Shown here: positions 46,176 to 58,906 of the stretch, one piece after another
How positions within the stretch are numbered: position 1 is the stretch's first letter
Layout of the letters: each line of letters opens with the position of its first letter
Assembly: GCA_019775845.1 (NCBI GenBank)
Contig: JADQAV010000024.1
Location: forward strand, 264,117-328,116
Direction of reading: 5' to 3'
Source of the DNA: Myrmaecium sp. VS I D KN 1
Lineage: Eukaryota; Ascomycota; Dothideomycetes; Valsariales; Valsariaceae
Length of the DNA stretch: 64,000 nt
Translations under genes and position numbers: made by a program
The notes under the pieces: model-generated
Seen by the model: only the letters and a program-made list of their open reading frames with translations
What the model was told of the DNA's origin: nothing
Databases searched by the model: none

Positions 46176-47090
46176 ATGGCTGACGTCGCTTCTCCTCCCG
46201 CGAACCCCCAGGAACCCGTTCCTCTCGACACCATCCCCATCTCCCCCGATGGCGACAAGCCGAACGGCACCTCCGCCGAGAAGACCTCCAGCGCGGACCA
46301 CGCCGACTCCCAGCCCATCACCGTCTTCCACGACCCCAACAACTTCAACGTCAAGCATCCGCTCATGAACTCCTGGACTCTGTGGTTCACCAAGCCTACG
46401 GGCGGCAAGGTATGAGCTTCACGCGATCTTTTCCGTGCGGGCGACGGACAGTTTGCTAACGCGGAAGCTAGGGTGACAACTGGAACGATCTCTTGAAGGA
46501 AGTCATCAGCTTCGACTCCGTGGAGGAGTTCTGGGGCATCTACGTAAGTTCTGTGATTCTGAGCACATGACGATTCAATTGCTGACGGCCGCTTCCTTCA
46601 GAACAACATCACCCCCGTTTCCGAACTTGCCCTCAAGTCCGATTACCACTTGTTCAAGAAGGGCGTCCGTCCGGAGTGGGAAGACCCCCAGAACAAGCAC
46701 GGTGGCAAGTGGGCGTTCCAGTTCAAGGAGAAGAAGGCCATCAACATCGATGCGCTGTGGCTGCACGTCATGCTCGCCGCCATTGGCGAGACCCTTGAGG
46801 ACGAAGGCGATGGCGAGGTCATGGGTGTCGTCGTGAACGTGCGCAAGGGTTTCTACCGTATCGGTCTCTGGACGCGCACCGTCGGCAAGCCCCTCCCTGG
46901 CGGCGGCGACGGCAACAACGCCGGCGGCAAGGGTCGCAGCTTCGAGCAGGGCAAGGAGGTGCTCCTCAAGATCGGCAAGCGGTTCAAGGAGGCCCTCGGG
47001 CTCAAGGAGAATGAGATGGTGGAGTTCAGCGGCCACACGGAGTCGGCGCATTCGGGTAGCACTCGGGCCAGGGCCAAGTTCACCGCGTAA
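46176..47090 (+). CDS. eIF4E: Translation initiation factor eIF4E (mRNA cap-binding)
   Basis: Binds the m7G cap of mRNA and recruits eIF4G. Exons 46176-46409, 46472-46543 and 46602-47090 give 264 residues. The disordered acidic N-terminus precedes HPLMNSWTLWF (Trp67 and Trp70). The 72-nt second exon encodes GDNWNDLLKEVISFDSVEEF with the eIF4G-contact region. Cap-stacking tryptophans lie in EEFWGIYNN and in RPEWEDPQNKHGGKW. The C-terminal half carries the basic phosphate-contact area (RKGFYRIGLWTRT). A Gly/Asn-rich loop (PGGGDGNNAGGKGRS) is longer than in yeast. All introns are short GTAAG/GTATG...AG types. The CACCATGGC start context is strong. Confidence 0.96.
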
Positions 47091-48617
47091 AAGTGATGGG
47101 CTCTTGTCCTGACGTGATCTTTCTTTTCTGGCAGATCTTCAAAAGTCCCGCTATAGCCACCGTGATGTGCTGAGGTCGGTGACCATCGCCGTTCGATCCC
47201 CGGTTCCGACGGTTTCTGTGTGCGCCTTTCCACGTCTCCCGGGTCGAAGCGGAGCTTGCGAAGCGTCCAGCCTTTAGATAAACGTCTTCTTCTTCGCCCG
47301 CTTGTCGTAGCGGGGTCTCTTCTCTTTATGCTTCACGGCGCATGTTTTATCTCCCTTCTCATCACATTTTCCTTTTTCTTTCTTTTTGCGAACATCGAAG
47401 GGGAGGTTGAACCAGTGGCCCTCCCTGTTCGCTCTCGGGGACGGAGTGACGGAACGCGACAAGATACTCACGGGTAATGACCTCTTTTTTTTTTTTTCTC
47501 CCCTTTTCTTTCAAAGCTCTTCAACATCTTCTTTGTGGTAGCCAAGGTTATGGATCGGGAGTTTCACGCCATTTTCGCGCGAAGGGAGAAAAGAGGCGGA
47601 GGTTTCACTGCGGACGGATGGAAAAAAGCTACGAGCGTGGCATGTTGATGGTTTTCTTTTTCTTTCTTCTTTTCTCTTTCTTGGTCTTTCTGTTTTCCAT
47701 CTTATCTTACTTTGCTCCTGAGGATAAGAGATATGGATACGTATTACTGGTCTGGCTTCTGTTTCGGAGACTTGGCCAGGGAAAAGGTAGTTGAATGGAG
47801 ATTTCTTCTATTCAAGAGTCTCGTAGCTTTTTTGTGAGGTTGTGATAGAGTGGTGGCGTTGGAATGGATTGCATTGCACGTGGAATTGCCTGTTGGGATG
47901 TGATTATTCTCTGCTCGCGCCCTTCAGCATTCTTTCTCCCTCTTCTCTTCTGGTCGCTTCTCCCCCGTTTGTGTGTGTCCTTTGTATCTTTTCTCCCGTT
48001 TCTTCTTCTTTTTTTTCTGTCATATGTCCCAGTTCCATCCTTTCCCACTCCTTTCCACGATCCGTGGGTTTCGTATCGGTCGGCTCTCTCAGCAAGACGA
48101 CTGCTGGGCATCTGTCGCCGGAGTGAGTGGGTGGCTTCCTTCCCTTATTCTCCGTTTTGTTTCGTCGTCTTCGTCCCTTCGAATGACCTCATGCCTTGTG
48201 ATGTGAGACGGAAACGGTCCGTGGTGGTCACAAACAACGCAACGCAAGCATCGAGCACGTACGTACATCCTCTCACTCGACGATATATATACTCTATTGT
48301 CTCGATCTCTCCATGTTGTATACAGCACGCCATACATGCTCGGTAGTTGGGACGGGTGTGCGATGAGCTCGCTGGTCTGACGTTGGTGGCGAATTCACAG
48401 AACCAACAGATAGAGCGCCATCCTTTTGGGATGAACGGAGAGGTGAGTTTGGAAAGAGCTAAATTTCCTATATCACTGAAGTCTAATATTGCACGTCATC
48501 TATTTCTCTAGTATCCTTGAACTCCCAGCACACTCCTAGACAACGCGAAGGTATGTAACAAACTACCCCAAATTCCCGAAATTCACCTCCTACCCTAGCT
48601 CAGGCGTCACATCACCC
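47091..48617. other. Intergenic region between convergent eIF4E and RTA1 genes
   Basis: 1.5 kb with T-rich stretches (for example the T run near 47485-47500) and no recognisable gene. Confidence 0.5.
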
Positions 48618-49788
48618 TCAAGCTCCGTACGCGGTGTACTCCTCCTGCCTCCACCCAGGCGGCTTGCTCTCCTCTTGGCCCTGTCCCTGACCACGCTGGC
48701 GGTACGCAGTCCACTCATCCATGGTATAGGGACCGCTATCCGGTCTCTCGCCCTCCGCGCGGAACCCCAGTTCCTCCTGGCTAACGCGGCACAGCTGAAC
48801 GTCAGTCGCATTGAGGAGCCGGCTCGGATGCCAGACGTTGAAGAGGCACATAGCGATCCACATGAGCAGGCCATCAAAGACATACAGGAACGCCTCATGC
48901 GAGAGCAGGTACCCCCGCTGACCCTGCCCGTACTCCACCACCCGGAACACGCTACGAACCATGATCAGCGCGGAAACGGCGTACAGAACGAGCAACAACC
49001 GCCGCCAGGGGATCGCCGTCGTCGTCGTCCGGGACCGCAGGCGCCGCCCCGCCCGCAGATGCACCACCCCGGCCACGACGACGAAGAGCCCGAAGCAGAT
49101 GAGCTGGATGACCAACCCGGCCAGCACGACGTTGCTCCCCCGCTTGCTGTCCGCCGCCGTCTTCGCCTGGCTCATCATCCCGCCCCCGCCGCCCTGGACG
49201 AGGAAGCTGAGCACGTCCCCCGTCACGAAGGTGGGCGTGAGCCAGCGGGTCGGGATGGGGCTGAGGCGTTTTGCGGTTCCGCTGGCGTTTGTGTCCGTGT
49301 CCAGGGCCCGGATCAGCCGGCCCAGGACCATGTAGACGCTGGCGGCGAGCAGGGCGGGCGCGAGGAGCAGCAGCAGGGATTGCATGATGTAGGGCCCCAG
49401 CGTCCAGTTGGGGGTTTCGTGCGCGGAGAGGGCGCGGCCGATGTAGCCGATTACTTCGACTGGTGGTAGGGTGGAGTGGGTGAGTTAGTGGGGAGTTGTT
49501 TGGCTTCTCTTTCTCTTTCTTCTGTTTTTCATATCCTTTGGGGGTTTGTATATGGGAAGGGGACGTACAAAGACCTCCGATCACGACGGGGATGAAGTAC
49601 CACGTCCGCCGCTGGATGAGCTGGAACAGGTGCGCGCACGTGGTGAGGGTGAAGAGGATGATGAAGATGACGGCCGCGGCCATGGACGGGTCGTAGTAGT
49701 AGTATTGGAAGTCGGCGTAGGGGTTGTCGGACGACGAGGACGCAGTGGGCGTTGCGGTCGCCGAGGAGGTGGAGGTGGAGGTGGACAT
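48618..49788 (-). CDS. RTA1-family membrane protein (lipid-translocating exporter-like)
   Basis: Two minus-strand exons, 49788-49569 and 49459-48618, give 353 residues. The 109-nt intron has a GTACGT donor and CCACCAG acceptor, and joins PVVIGGLF to EVIGYIGRA, the core RTA1 signature. Seven hydrophobic helices are visible, with the N-terminus (STSTSTSSATATPTASS) outside and a polar tail inside. The Gly-rich loop FLVQGGGGGMMSQ and the HEAFLYVFDGLLMWIAMCLFN stretch fit the family. Fungal RTA1 members are linked to resistance to toxic compounds (for example 7-aminocholesterol in yeast Rta1) and to lipid stress. The substrate here is unknown. Confidence 0.92.
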
Positions 49789-52144
49789 GGTGACTTGTAC
49801 GGGGACTGTTGGACGTTGGGTGTGGTGTCGCGGCAGCTGATATCTTGTTCCTGACGTTCCTCGTCCTTTTTGAACCTGGGAAGGGAGGTGTAGAGTCGAA
49901 AGACGAGGTAAGGAGAGTCGGGGATGGTGGTGAGGATGTACCGGCCGGAGAGCAGGATGATAGATATAGTCTGGAGCCTTGTGAGTAAGTTGGACAAACG
50001 AGCGGGACCAAGCAAATATATATTAAAAGAGACAGAAAAAGGGAGAGCAAGCAGAATCAGAGCAGATGCAGCATAAAAGAAATAAAAGAGAACGAAAAAA
50101 CAACAATAGACGATCCACTCCCGAAACCCAGACGCTACGCCATCACATCCTCCTCGTATACCACACCACGCACGCACGCACGACACATCATGGTCCTCCC
50201 CCGTGGCAGCCTAGTTGTGCCCTATCGTACCCGTACCGCGCACGTACAGTACACCGCCCCCTTCTCCCCGCCCATGCATGTATGTAAGTGCCTACTACTG
50301 TATGTCCATCGGTGCCCAGCAACGACGGAAGGCCAACTGGAGGAAAAGGAAGAACCTCGCTCCTCTGCTCCTCCCCCCCCCCCCCCCCCCCCGGCCTTGG
50401 CGGCGACTGACGTCGGCCTGGCGAGGCGCAGCCGTTCCCGAACTTAACCTATGGCGTCCCGCTTAGCGGGAGGAAGCGGCGTGGTTGGCGGGTGTGGTGA
50501 ACGAGGCTTATCTCTCTCTCTCTTTTTTTTCCCGCTTCTTATGGTCTGGACCAAAACCTGGTTACTGTTGCTTGCTGGCTAGTTGACTGGCTGGCTGGCG
50601 GGAGGGTGTTTGAATTGTTTTAATCGCTTGCCTTGTCTGTTCAGATGATGGGTGTGTATAAGAGTGAAAGCTTTCTCATCTCCCTTCACTGGGCTGTGCT
50701 GGGAGACTGAGAGAAAGATCCTTTCCCCTGGTCCTCCAGTTAGAGTCTTTCGTGGAGAGCTGCTTGCACATCGTGGTCGCGTCTTCCACCGATGACCTTT
50801 GGCCAGGTTCTGGTTCGTCGTGGCGATGGCGCGCCCGCCAGGCTAAAATCGAGGGGATGTGAATAAAGGGACCTAGTATCTGGTAGTTTTCCGACTCGTA
50901 TTCGTTCCCTCGTTTCCCCGATCGTACTCGTACTCAGCCGTTGATCGCGCGTCCCACCACCTGCCAAGCCACCCACCCACCCATCCCACCCCATCCCACT
51001 CCACTCCACTCCGCCTCCGCCTCCGCTTGGTTTTCCGCCCACCATGTCGGTGCGAGAGAAAGAGAGATGTCGTCGTTGTCGGTAACTACCGTACGAATAC
51101 GACGGAACGGAAGGAAGGATGCAGGCAAGCGAGAGAGTTCTGACGCGGTCCAGCCTGCGAGATCCCATCCCCACTACCTATTTACCTTACTTGTACTTCG
51201 CGCGGGCGGGACGCACGTTGTGGCCGCGAATCTCATGTATGCAGAAGGCTTCGCGGTAGGGCTGGCTCGGCTTTGGGTGGGGGGGGGAGGGGGGTTATAT
51301 CAAGCGTGCATACGAATACTCCCGTAGCTAGGGTAAATATGTATATGCTTGTGGCTGATTTGGGATTGGTAGTGACGGGATGGAAGGCGTGAGGGTTTTT
51401 TCTTCGGTTCGATGACCTCCGATGTTACACCTTTCAAGGCGTGAGTTATCTCCTTGTCTCATATCTCAGGGGAGTATATGTAGCGTGAAGCGGCCGCGGC
51501 GCTACTGATATATATATACTAGACATGCTAGGTATGTGTATATATTTACGCTATTCTCTCAACTCTAGCTTCAGCTCTTTTAGAAGGAGAGAGTCGGAAG
51601 AGAAGGGAAGGGGTCTGTAGAAATTCTAGGTTGGTGCAACTGGTATTTACTGCTATATCAGACGGAAAAGGGAGTGAGGTATAATACCGTATAATAGCAG
51701 TTCTGTCGGTACCTCAGGCAAACGTTAATGAGTAGAGCCAGCATGTAAATCCGAGGCTCGTCCTGAGCCTCTCACCTACGACGTACCGTGCTAGATAAAC
51801 TCGACCGGATCTGGTACCTAGGCGATCCTGCGGGTGAATGGGAATATAGCAGACGAAGTAGTAGTATGGCAGGCTCTAGTAAGTGTAGTAGTAATCTTCC
51901 TATATCACACCTTTCCACATCCGGGCATCATGAATTACCGTCTTCTTTCGCCGGTAACCGCCTTTAGTCGCCGACCGACTCGGAAGATCCTGTATGCCAG
52001 TTAGTAAAGAAGTGGCGCACAGTACTGACCTGCGAGCTCTCTACCCTTTATTAAATTTTCCGGGGCCTCACAACCACAGAGGCGATCCCGCGCCCCGCCC
52101 GATCCGGGCCGCAGCCGCAGCGACAACCCCTCCACCAGAGAAGT
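49789..52144. other. Gene-poor region upstream of the RTA1 gene
   Basis: No supported gene in 2.3 kb. It contains a run of about 20 C (near 50373-50392), a TC run followed by T at about 50511-50530, CACCC/CATCCCA-type repeats around 50970-51010, and AT-rich patches (51.5-51.9 kb) with several GTACCTA-like motifs. Confidence 0.5.
50373..50392. repeat. Poly-C homopolymer
   Basis: About 20 consecutive C in intergenic DNA. Exact length may be affected by sequencing. Confidence 0.8.
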
Positions 52145-52560
52145 ATGAGCAGCTTCGTCACTCCGGCCTCCGACCTGTCCCATGGAGCTTTCCACCATGG
52201 AACCCATCCCAGAACTGCCGCTACAACACCCTCTGTTCCCAAACCCCGAACCTACCTACACCCGACCCCGCCGCCGCCGCCGCGGCTGCCGGCGAAGACC
52301 TCTCCACCCTCGACCCGAGCTTTCTTCATCACGGACATTGACCAGCTCTTCCGGATGAGCGACGAGGACTTTAAGAGATATGCTGATGCTCGGTTACCTG
52401 GTATGGATGTCTCCGTTTCTGCATCCATCATTCGGTTTTTCCCGCGCCTTTTTCGTTTGTCTTTCTCCTGAAGGATGGTGCGGATTGACTCTACCTGTTT
52501 TTTACTGGATCAGGACCCTCGTACGCCCACTGTGCTGTGTATGGCGGATGGTTTGATTGA
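52145..52560 (+). CDS. Uncertain small gene
   Basis: One model uses 52145-52400 plus 52514-52560 (100 residues). It has a Pro-rich N-terminus (MSSFVTPASDLSHG; PTPPPPPRLP), an acidic helix FRMSDEDFKRYADARLPG and a short second exon ending GGWFD. The intron has GTATGG and ATCAG ends. In a different frame the same second exon continues into a long acidic tail (GLIEGVEGWSDEEEKEEENEDD) ending near 52648, reached from an ATG at about 52379. Both cannot be right. No family recognised. Confidence 0.3.
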
Positions 52561-52649
52561 GGGGGTGGAGGGCTGGTCTGATGAGGAAGAGAAGGAGGAG
52601 GAGAATGAGGATGATGAGGATGATGGGCGGTTGCGAGAGGAAACGTGAG

Positions 52650-53819
52650 TAAAGTATAAACTTCTCATCCCCGGTTTATGGAAAGAGAGGATTCATAATA
52701 TCGAAACAGGAGGAGGAATATACGGACTAAAAGAAAGAAGGAAGACAAAAGAAATTATGACAAACCCGATGGAGAGCAGGATGAAGGCTGCGGCTGTGAA
52801 GGTGGATATATTGGACTGATGGTTTCGAGTTTCCTATTTAGCTCTGCTCTACTTGTTGTCCCCATTCGGAGGAAGGTGATCACGGGGCTTTGAGGGCGCT
52901 GGTGAAGCGCCGGAGGCGGGGGAGGGATGGATCGAATTGTGTGGTGTTGTGAGGTATGGGGTAGGGGAGAAAGGAGAGAGGATAAAGGAAGGGGGATAGA
53001 GAAGAGGAGAGAGAGAGGTAGAGAGACCAGAAGTCGGCTGAGTGATTAGTTCGGGCGCGGTAAGTTCAAACAACGCTTTCCGGGGTAGGTACTCCTGGTA
53101 TGTATTCGCTCGAATGGTTGGATGAGATACTTCAGGTACTTCGATTACATGATTGCATTATGAACAGCAGTAGACTGGCACACTGGTAGGAGTATGTTAG
53201 TCGGTAGTATGAATTGAAGGGTTCGCTCTACGATAACGTTTGAACACCACATGCTACAAGTGGTAGGCATAAATAGAGTGTAATTACTATTGAGCTTTCT
53301 ATATCTTCATGAAAAATTATAATATATCAACACCAACTTGTTAAAGAATGTCTAGAAACAGTTAGAATCCGAATCTTCACCTGCAATCCGTTCTTACACT
53401 CTCTCTGGCTACTGGTATACTAGACGAACAGACAAGCTGACGGACCGACGAACTCATAGACTAAGGAACTCACGAACTCACGATCTGATGAATAGACGGG
53501 ACTGACCCACCCACAGGCTGGCGGGACTAACGGGCGGCCTGGCCCCCTCCCGAAGGATCGAAGGATTTGAGCCAGCCCCCATCCCATCAAAGTGAGTTTA
53601 GTCAGGTACTATGTACTTCCTACCCCTCTTTTGACTGCCTGTATTTTTTTCTTTTCCTTTGTTCCTCTCATTATTTGCGGTTTTTTCTCTCGTCTTCTTC
53701 AACTAATAGTGATGATGTTGAAATCGGTATATAATATTGTCCAAGCAGGAGCAACCCCTTTCTCCACTTGTATATAAGATCAATATATAAAGACACACAT
53801 GCAGCATTTTAGGGACAAC

Positions 53820-53850
<31 letters not shown>

Positions 53851-54329
53851 CGACTGGTGTAACTAAATACATTATTGTACATTGGCGCCAGCGGGCCTTG
53901 GGATATACCAAACGAACATAAGCAAAAGCACATATCAGGAATCACGGGCTGTTGATAATGATGAGATTTGTATGAGACTTGACGAGACCCGCCATCTCAA
54001 GTAGCCATTCACTTTCATATTCATATTTAGATCGATATCCACATACACTCTCCCTCTTACTAACATCTCGAACCGCCCCATCCACCCCGCGCCGGTCCCA
54101 CCCCGACAGCCGCGCCATAGCCGCCCGCATCTCCACCTTGCATCCTCCTCAAATTAACCGCCATCACCAACATCATCAATCCCCATCATCCAGTGGACGA
54201 CTTGCCTCTCTTTTACTCGTTGCTCCTACTCCTCCTCCTCCTCTTTCCCTTCCACCACCACTCACTACCGCGTTCATGAGCATATCCTGCAACTACGCTC
54301 CTCCCCTCTCGTAGCCTCACCTTGGTGAG
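52650..54329. other. Intergenic region upstream of the monooxygenase
   Basis: No supported gene. It has AT-rich stretches and a GAT/ATG microsatellite at 53820-53850. The last 350 bases before 54330 are C/T-rich leader-like sequence. Confidence 0.5.
53820..53850. repeat. GAT trinucleotide microsatellite
   Basis: Ten consecutive ATG units in intergenic DNA. Confidence 0.9.
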
Positions 54330-56246
54330 ATGGAGTCCTTTGACGTCGTCGTCATTGGCGCTGGTACGTCCATCGCATGCTGTTCACCCAGCACATGCCC
54401 AAAAAAATAAGTGAATCATTCGATCCACGACACCCACTCACTCATTCTCCTCCCTCACCCACCAGGCTGGTATGGCCTCGCGGCGGCCAAAACCTACCAT
54501 CAAGTGAATCCCACCCACCGCCTGCTCATCCTCGACTCCGCCAGCAGCGTGGGCGGCGTCTGGGCCCAGCACCGCCTCTACCCGGGCCTCAAGTCGAACA
54601 ACATGCTCGGCACGTTAGAGTATCCGGACTTCCCCATGGACCCGGCCACATACGGCGTGCAACCGGGCCAGCACATCCCCGGTCCCGTCCTGCACCGCTA
54701 CCTCACCCACTACGCCCAGCACTTTGGCATCTTCGACCACATCCGCTTCGAAACCACCGTCGAGGCTGCCGAGCGGCAGGAAGGGCCGGAGGGCGGATGG
54801 ATCCTCACGACGGTCCCAACGGACGGCCACGCTCCCGCAACCCGCCTCCTCCGCACCGCCCGCCTCGTCGTCGCCACCGGCCTCACCTCCGAACCATACG
54901 TGCCCGCCATCCCCGGCCGGGAGGACTACCGCGGCCTTCTCTTCCACAGCAAGGATTTCCGCCAGCACGCCGCCACCACCCTCACCGACGGCACCTCCCA
55001 ACCCTCCTCCGTCGCCGTCGTCGGCAGCTCCAAGAGCGCCTGGGACGTGGCCTACGCCTACGCGACCGCGGACCCGCCCATCCCCGTCGACCTCATCGTC
55101 CGCACCTCCGGCCGCGGACCCGTCTGGATGGCGCCCGCCTACGTCACCCCGTTCAAGCGCTGGCTCGAGGAACTCGTCCACACCCCTTTGCTCACCCTCT
55201 TTTCGCCCTGCCCGTGGGCGGACGAGGGCGGGTACGCCTCTGCGCGCTACCTCTTGCACCGCACTTGGCTGGGTCGCCGGCTCGTCGACGCGTTCTGGTG
55301 GGTGCTGGGCGCGGATGTGCTGGGCGCGGTTGGCTACGATGCGCACCCGAAAACGGCGAAGCTGAAGCCCTGGACGTCGCCGTTTTGGATCGGCTCCGGT
55401 CTCGGCATCCTCAACTTCGATCAGGACTTCCTCGCCCTGGTGCGCGAGGGCCGTATCCGCGTCCACCTGGCTGATATCACCCGTCTCTCCGCCGAAGCGG
55501 TGCATTTGGCGAACGGCGAGACCGTCCCCGCGCCCGTCCTCTGCCTCGCGACGGGCTGGAAGTCGCATCCGCCGCTGACCTTCTCCGGGCCCTCCGCCTC
55601 CTCCGCCGCGCTCGGCCTGCCCTTCGCCGCCCCCGCCACCAGCCCGGAAGCCCGGCGGCTGACCACGCTGCTTGCCTCCGCCGACGCCGAGATCCTCACG
55701 CGCTTCCCCCGGCTCCGCCGGCAGCCGGCCCGCCTCGCGCACTACCGTCCCGACGCCGCACCGCAGGAAAGGGAAGACGGCGACAGCGACCACACCGCCT
55801 TCTTCGCCCCCCGACTCGCCCGCTTCCTCGTCCCCCCCGCCTCCCTCGCCAACCACGCCCCCCGCGACATCGCCTTCCCCGGCCTCCTCACCAGCATCAG
55901 CACCGCGCCCGTCGCGCACGCCCAAGCGCTCTGGCTCTGCGCCTACTTCGCCGGGAGTCTCTGTTCCGTCCGACGGCCCCCCTCCGCGGAAGCGGCGGAA
56001 AGGGAAGCCCTCCTTTGGACGCGCTTTGGTCGCTGGCGCTATGTGGCGGGCTATGGTGGCCGCGTGCCGGATTTCGTGTTTGATGCGGTGGCGTATGTGG
56101 CGTGTTTGGGACGTGATGTGGGGGTGCTGGGGCCGGCGGGAAAGGTTACGGGGGGTTTGATGAGGCCATTACGCCCGGGGGGGTTGAGGGGGTGGGTGGA
56201 TGGGTGGATGGAAAGGGTGGATATGGAGAGGGGAGGGAAGGTGTGA
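54330..56246 (+). CDS. FAD-dependent monooxygenase (FMO / Baeyer-Villiger type)
   Basis: Flavoenzyme expected to use NADPH and O2 to oxygenate a small substrate. Exons 54330-54363 and 54466-56246 give 604 residues. The 34-nt first exon carries MESFDVVVIGAG, and the 102-nt intron completes the FAD fingerprint GAGWYG (residues 10-15). Further marks are SASSVGGVWAQHRLYPGLKSNN, the GLLFHSKDFRQH segment near 150 that resembles the FMO/BVMO FxGxxxHxxxF/W fingerprint, and a second Rossmann site VAVVGSSKSAWD near residue 195. ATGW follows at CLATGWKSHPP. A long Arg/Pro-rich C-terminus is family-typical. Such enzymes often tailor secondary metabolites, but no backbone enzyme is nearby, so its pathway is unknown. 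Confidence 0.92.
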
Positions 56247-57411
56247 GGGGAGGGAGAGGGTTGATGGAGAGTTTTGATTTCTTACCTCTGGTAAGGGCCG
56301 GGAAGTTGTTGTCTTCATACTTTCTCGTGGAGAGGGCCGTTGGATGCGAGCGAGGAAGTTTATCCCGTAACGTCGGAAGTATGCATCTCCGCAACCCGTA
56401 CTATGCGGGACGGCCGTAGAAAGCTTTTCAACCGCTGCTGTTAACACTTGCTGTTACCACCTGCTGTTCTGAATACCGTATGGGAATGGGGAGATATACA
56501 GTCTAGTCATTCTTGCAGCGGAGAGCCTCCACCCTCCGTTGTCGCCTCCCAAAACCCCAACATTCGCTGGGGCGAGGGGAGGAGATGGGATAGGGTTGGG
56601 TGTGAGTTTGGGTTGGGTTGGGGAGTGTTTTTTTCCTCTCGCGCAGTGTTGGAGTTTTGCTGCGCCTGCTGGTATGGGATAAACGTATAAGCCTCAATGT
56701 ACGTCTAAAATTAAGTCTAAATTATGGAGCAGATGTTTATATTGGATAAGGGCGACGGTGCACATGGAAGTTACGGGTTACTTCTCCTTTTCGATATGCT
56801 CAACCTGTCCTTTGGCGTCCCTGCTTCGCTTTACCGACCAACCACACAGCCAGCTAGCAGTTTCTACAGCTTTACTGTATATAATATAAATTCGTTTTGG
56901 GTATAAATGGCCGAATACGTTAATGTTCCAGTCGTTTCGACCGACTGCGCTGTTCATTGCGGGACTAGCGGTGAGACGATCGCCTCGTACCGGTCCGGAC
57001 ATGCTAACACCACGACTCGGTGCATCTGCCCCAGTCCGGCAAAAATGGGTCAGGGGCCGACTGGATGACATAACGGGGACGCCGCACGTGTCGCTCGGCG
57101 GGATCGCGGCGGAAAGCCTCATTCTCGGGCCCTTCCGCGACGCGCCATGGCCGGCAGGTGGGCGGAGCGCCTCATGCCTATCTTCACTCCGGAGGGAGGG
57201 GGAGGGGGAGGGGGAGGGGGGGAGGGGACTGGGGGGGCTGCGTTCACCTGCTTTCTCCGCAACGGGTGTGTGAAGGGTTCGGGTGTGGCAGCCCTATGCG
57301 TCGAGATACGAGCGGACGGATCACCATCGCGTTGTGAATGCTCTCATGCCAAGCTGGCTGTGCACTCACCGCTGGAGGATGATGGTCAAGGACGAGATGG
57401 TCCATGGGGAG

Positions 57412-57433
57412 AAAGAGAGAGAGAGAGAGAGAG
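57412..57433. repeat. GA microsatellite in the promoter of the secreted-protein gene
   Basis: AGAGAGAGAGAGAGAGAG just upstream of the TATA box. Confidence 0.85.
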
Positions 57434-57449
57434 GATGAAGATTGCTACA

Positions 57450-57456
57450 TATAAAA
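57450..57456 (+). promoter_or_regulatory. TATA box (TATAAAA) of the gene at 57602
   Basis: TATAAAA lies 152 bp before the ATG, close to the 149-bp spacing of the secreted-protein gene at 11791. The leader between is rich in CAACA/CAAC. Confidence 0.65.
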
Positions 57457-57601
57457 GACAAGTCCTTCTCGTCCATCAATCCCTCATCCTCACACTCACT
57501 CCTCACAGACAGACAAGCCAACAACAACAGCACTCCAACCCGACGACGAAGCCAACCAAGCAACTTCTCGCTCGCAATCACTAAATTCCCCCCCCGCAAC
57601 C

Positions 57602-58261
57602 ATGAAGACCACCGCCATCCTCGCCTCCGCCGCCCTCTGCGCCAGCACCGCGCTCGCCGCCGACGCCTCCTACTTCACCCTGGGCGCCTACACCGGCACC
57701 AAGACCGGCATCGACAACAAGCCCCTCAAGCCCGAGAACCGCTTCTTCATGATCAACGGGGTGACCGACTCCAACTGCGGCGACGTCTCCCCCGTCGTCA
57801 CCGTCAACTCCAACGGCGTGCTGGCCTTTTACAACACCGACACGAGTAAGGCACAGATTGGTATGTCGCAATAGTCCCCATCCATCCCTCCTCCCCCTTC
57901 TACTCACACCACATCACATTGCATTGTTAACCCCCATCCCACCAATCCAGGCTACATCGACATCTCCGGCGCCGCCGACGGCCTCTTCGCCTACTCGCCC
58001 GCCGGCAGCGCCTCCTCCACCGCCACCCCGGACACCATCACCGACAAGTTCACCATCCAGGGCGCCGAGCAGGACCAGCTGAAGCTCTACTACGACGGCG
58101 ACGCCGAATGGCTCGCCTGTCCCGATGGCGATAACTCCGTCAAGTACTACATCTACCCGGCTAAGGCCTACGCTAAGTCCACCGGCAAGGACCGCTGCGT
58201 CTCCTTTGAGATTTTGGCCTCGCCTGCGGCGGAGCCGGAGACGGTTTGTGTGTATAACTAA
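57602..58261 (+). CDS. Small secreted cell-wall-type protein (phiA-like layout)
   Basis: Exons 57602-57860 and 57951-58261 give 189 residues. The 90-nt intron uses GTATGT and ATCCAG. A signal peptide is clear (MKTTAILASAALCASTALA). The mature protein begins DASYFTLGAYTG; cysteines lie at SNCGDV, LACPDG, DRCVSF and ETVCVYN near the C-terminus, and there is a Ser/Thr-rich middle (PAGSASSTATPDTIT). The layout, with LACPDGDNSVKYYIY and a C-terminal Cys pair, resembles conidium/phialide wall proteins annotated PhiA, but similarity is judged by eye. TATA box plus CAACA-rich leader suggests strong expression. Function unknown. Confidence 0.85.
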
Positions 58262-58906
58262 GGGGGCTTTTTTGAGTGGCTGCTTGTCTCTCTTTGGCCT
58301 GCTGAGGAGAGTTGGAAGGGCAGGGGATGGATGGTGGAGGAGCGAGTGTAAGCGTGCGGGGGAAAGACGGGCAAATACGTTTCTTTGAGACGTCCCTGCT
58401 TTCAGACATCGATGGACACACGCCTCTGCATGTACTTTAAGCGAATATACTCCATCTCTCCTCTTCACTTCTTTATTTTTCTCGCCACCGCAATGGTTTC
58501 TTTTCTACTCACAGTCTGCATATAGATGCATATCTATCATATGCGGCTCATCGAACAGGAAAAAATCAGGTTGTCGTTTGGGTCGACGTACATAGCCACC
58601 GGGGGAGAAGCTTGCCGTGATCAGGACAAGCTTGGGGAAAAGGGACACTGAAGAGTAGGCTTTTGTGCAGGATGCAGCGCATTGCAAATTTTAGAGGCGG
58701 GTTAGGGTTTAGGACTGTAGAAACTCTTGAGGCTGCTTTGAACTGTGAGACTGTATTGACTGGAAGATGATATAGACTTGGAAGAAGCATAGACTTGGAG
58801 AAGATGAAGTAATCTATGCGGGTAGATCTTGAAGAACTCGAACGTCCCGTCTCTTTCTTTTCTCGCCGCATATCAATTCTCCATACCCTGCGTCAAACAA
58901 GAACCC
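58262..58906. other. Intergenic region between convergent genes
   Basis: The 3' flanks of the secreted-protein gene (plus) and the UNC93-like gene (minus). Nothing else seen. Confidence 0.5.

Larger units (their letters stand above)
56247..57601. other. Intergenic region upstream of the secreted-protein gene
   Basis: No supported gene. It contains a GGGAGG-rich stretch (57190-57240), a GA microsatellite near 57412-57433 and the TATA box at 57450. Confidence 0.5.

Noticed and set aside
54615-55925. 436-codon minus-strand ORF opposite the monooxygenase
   Set aside because: Shadow frame of GC-rich codons; low complexity, while the plus strand has full FMO motifs.
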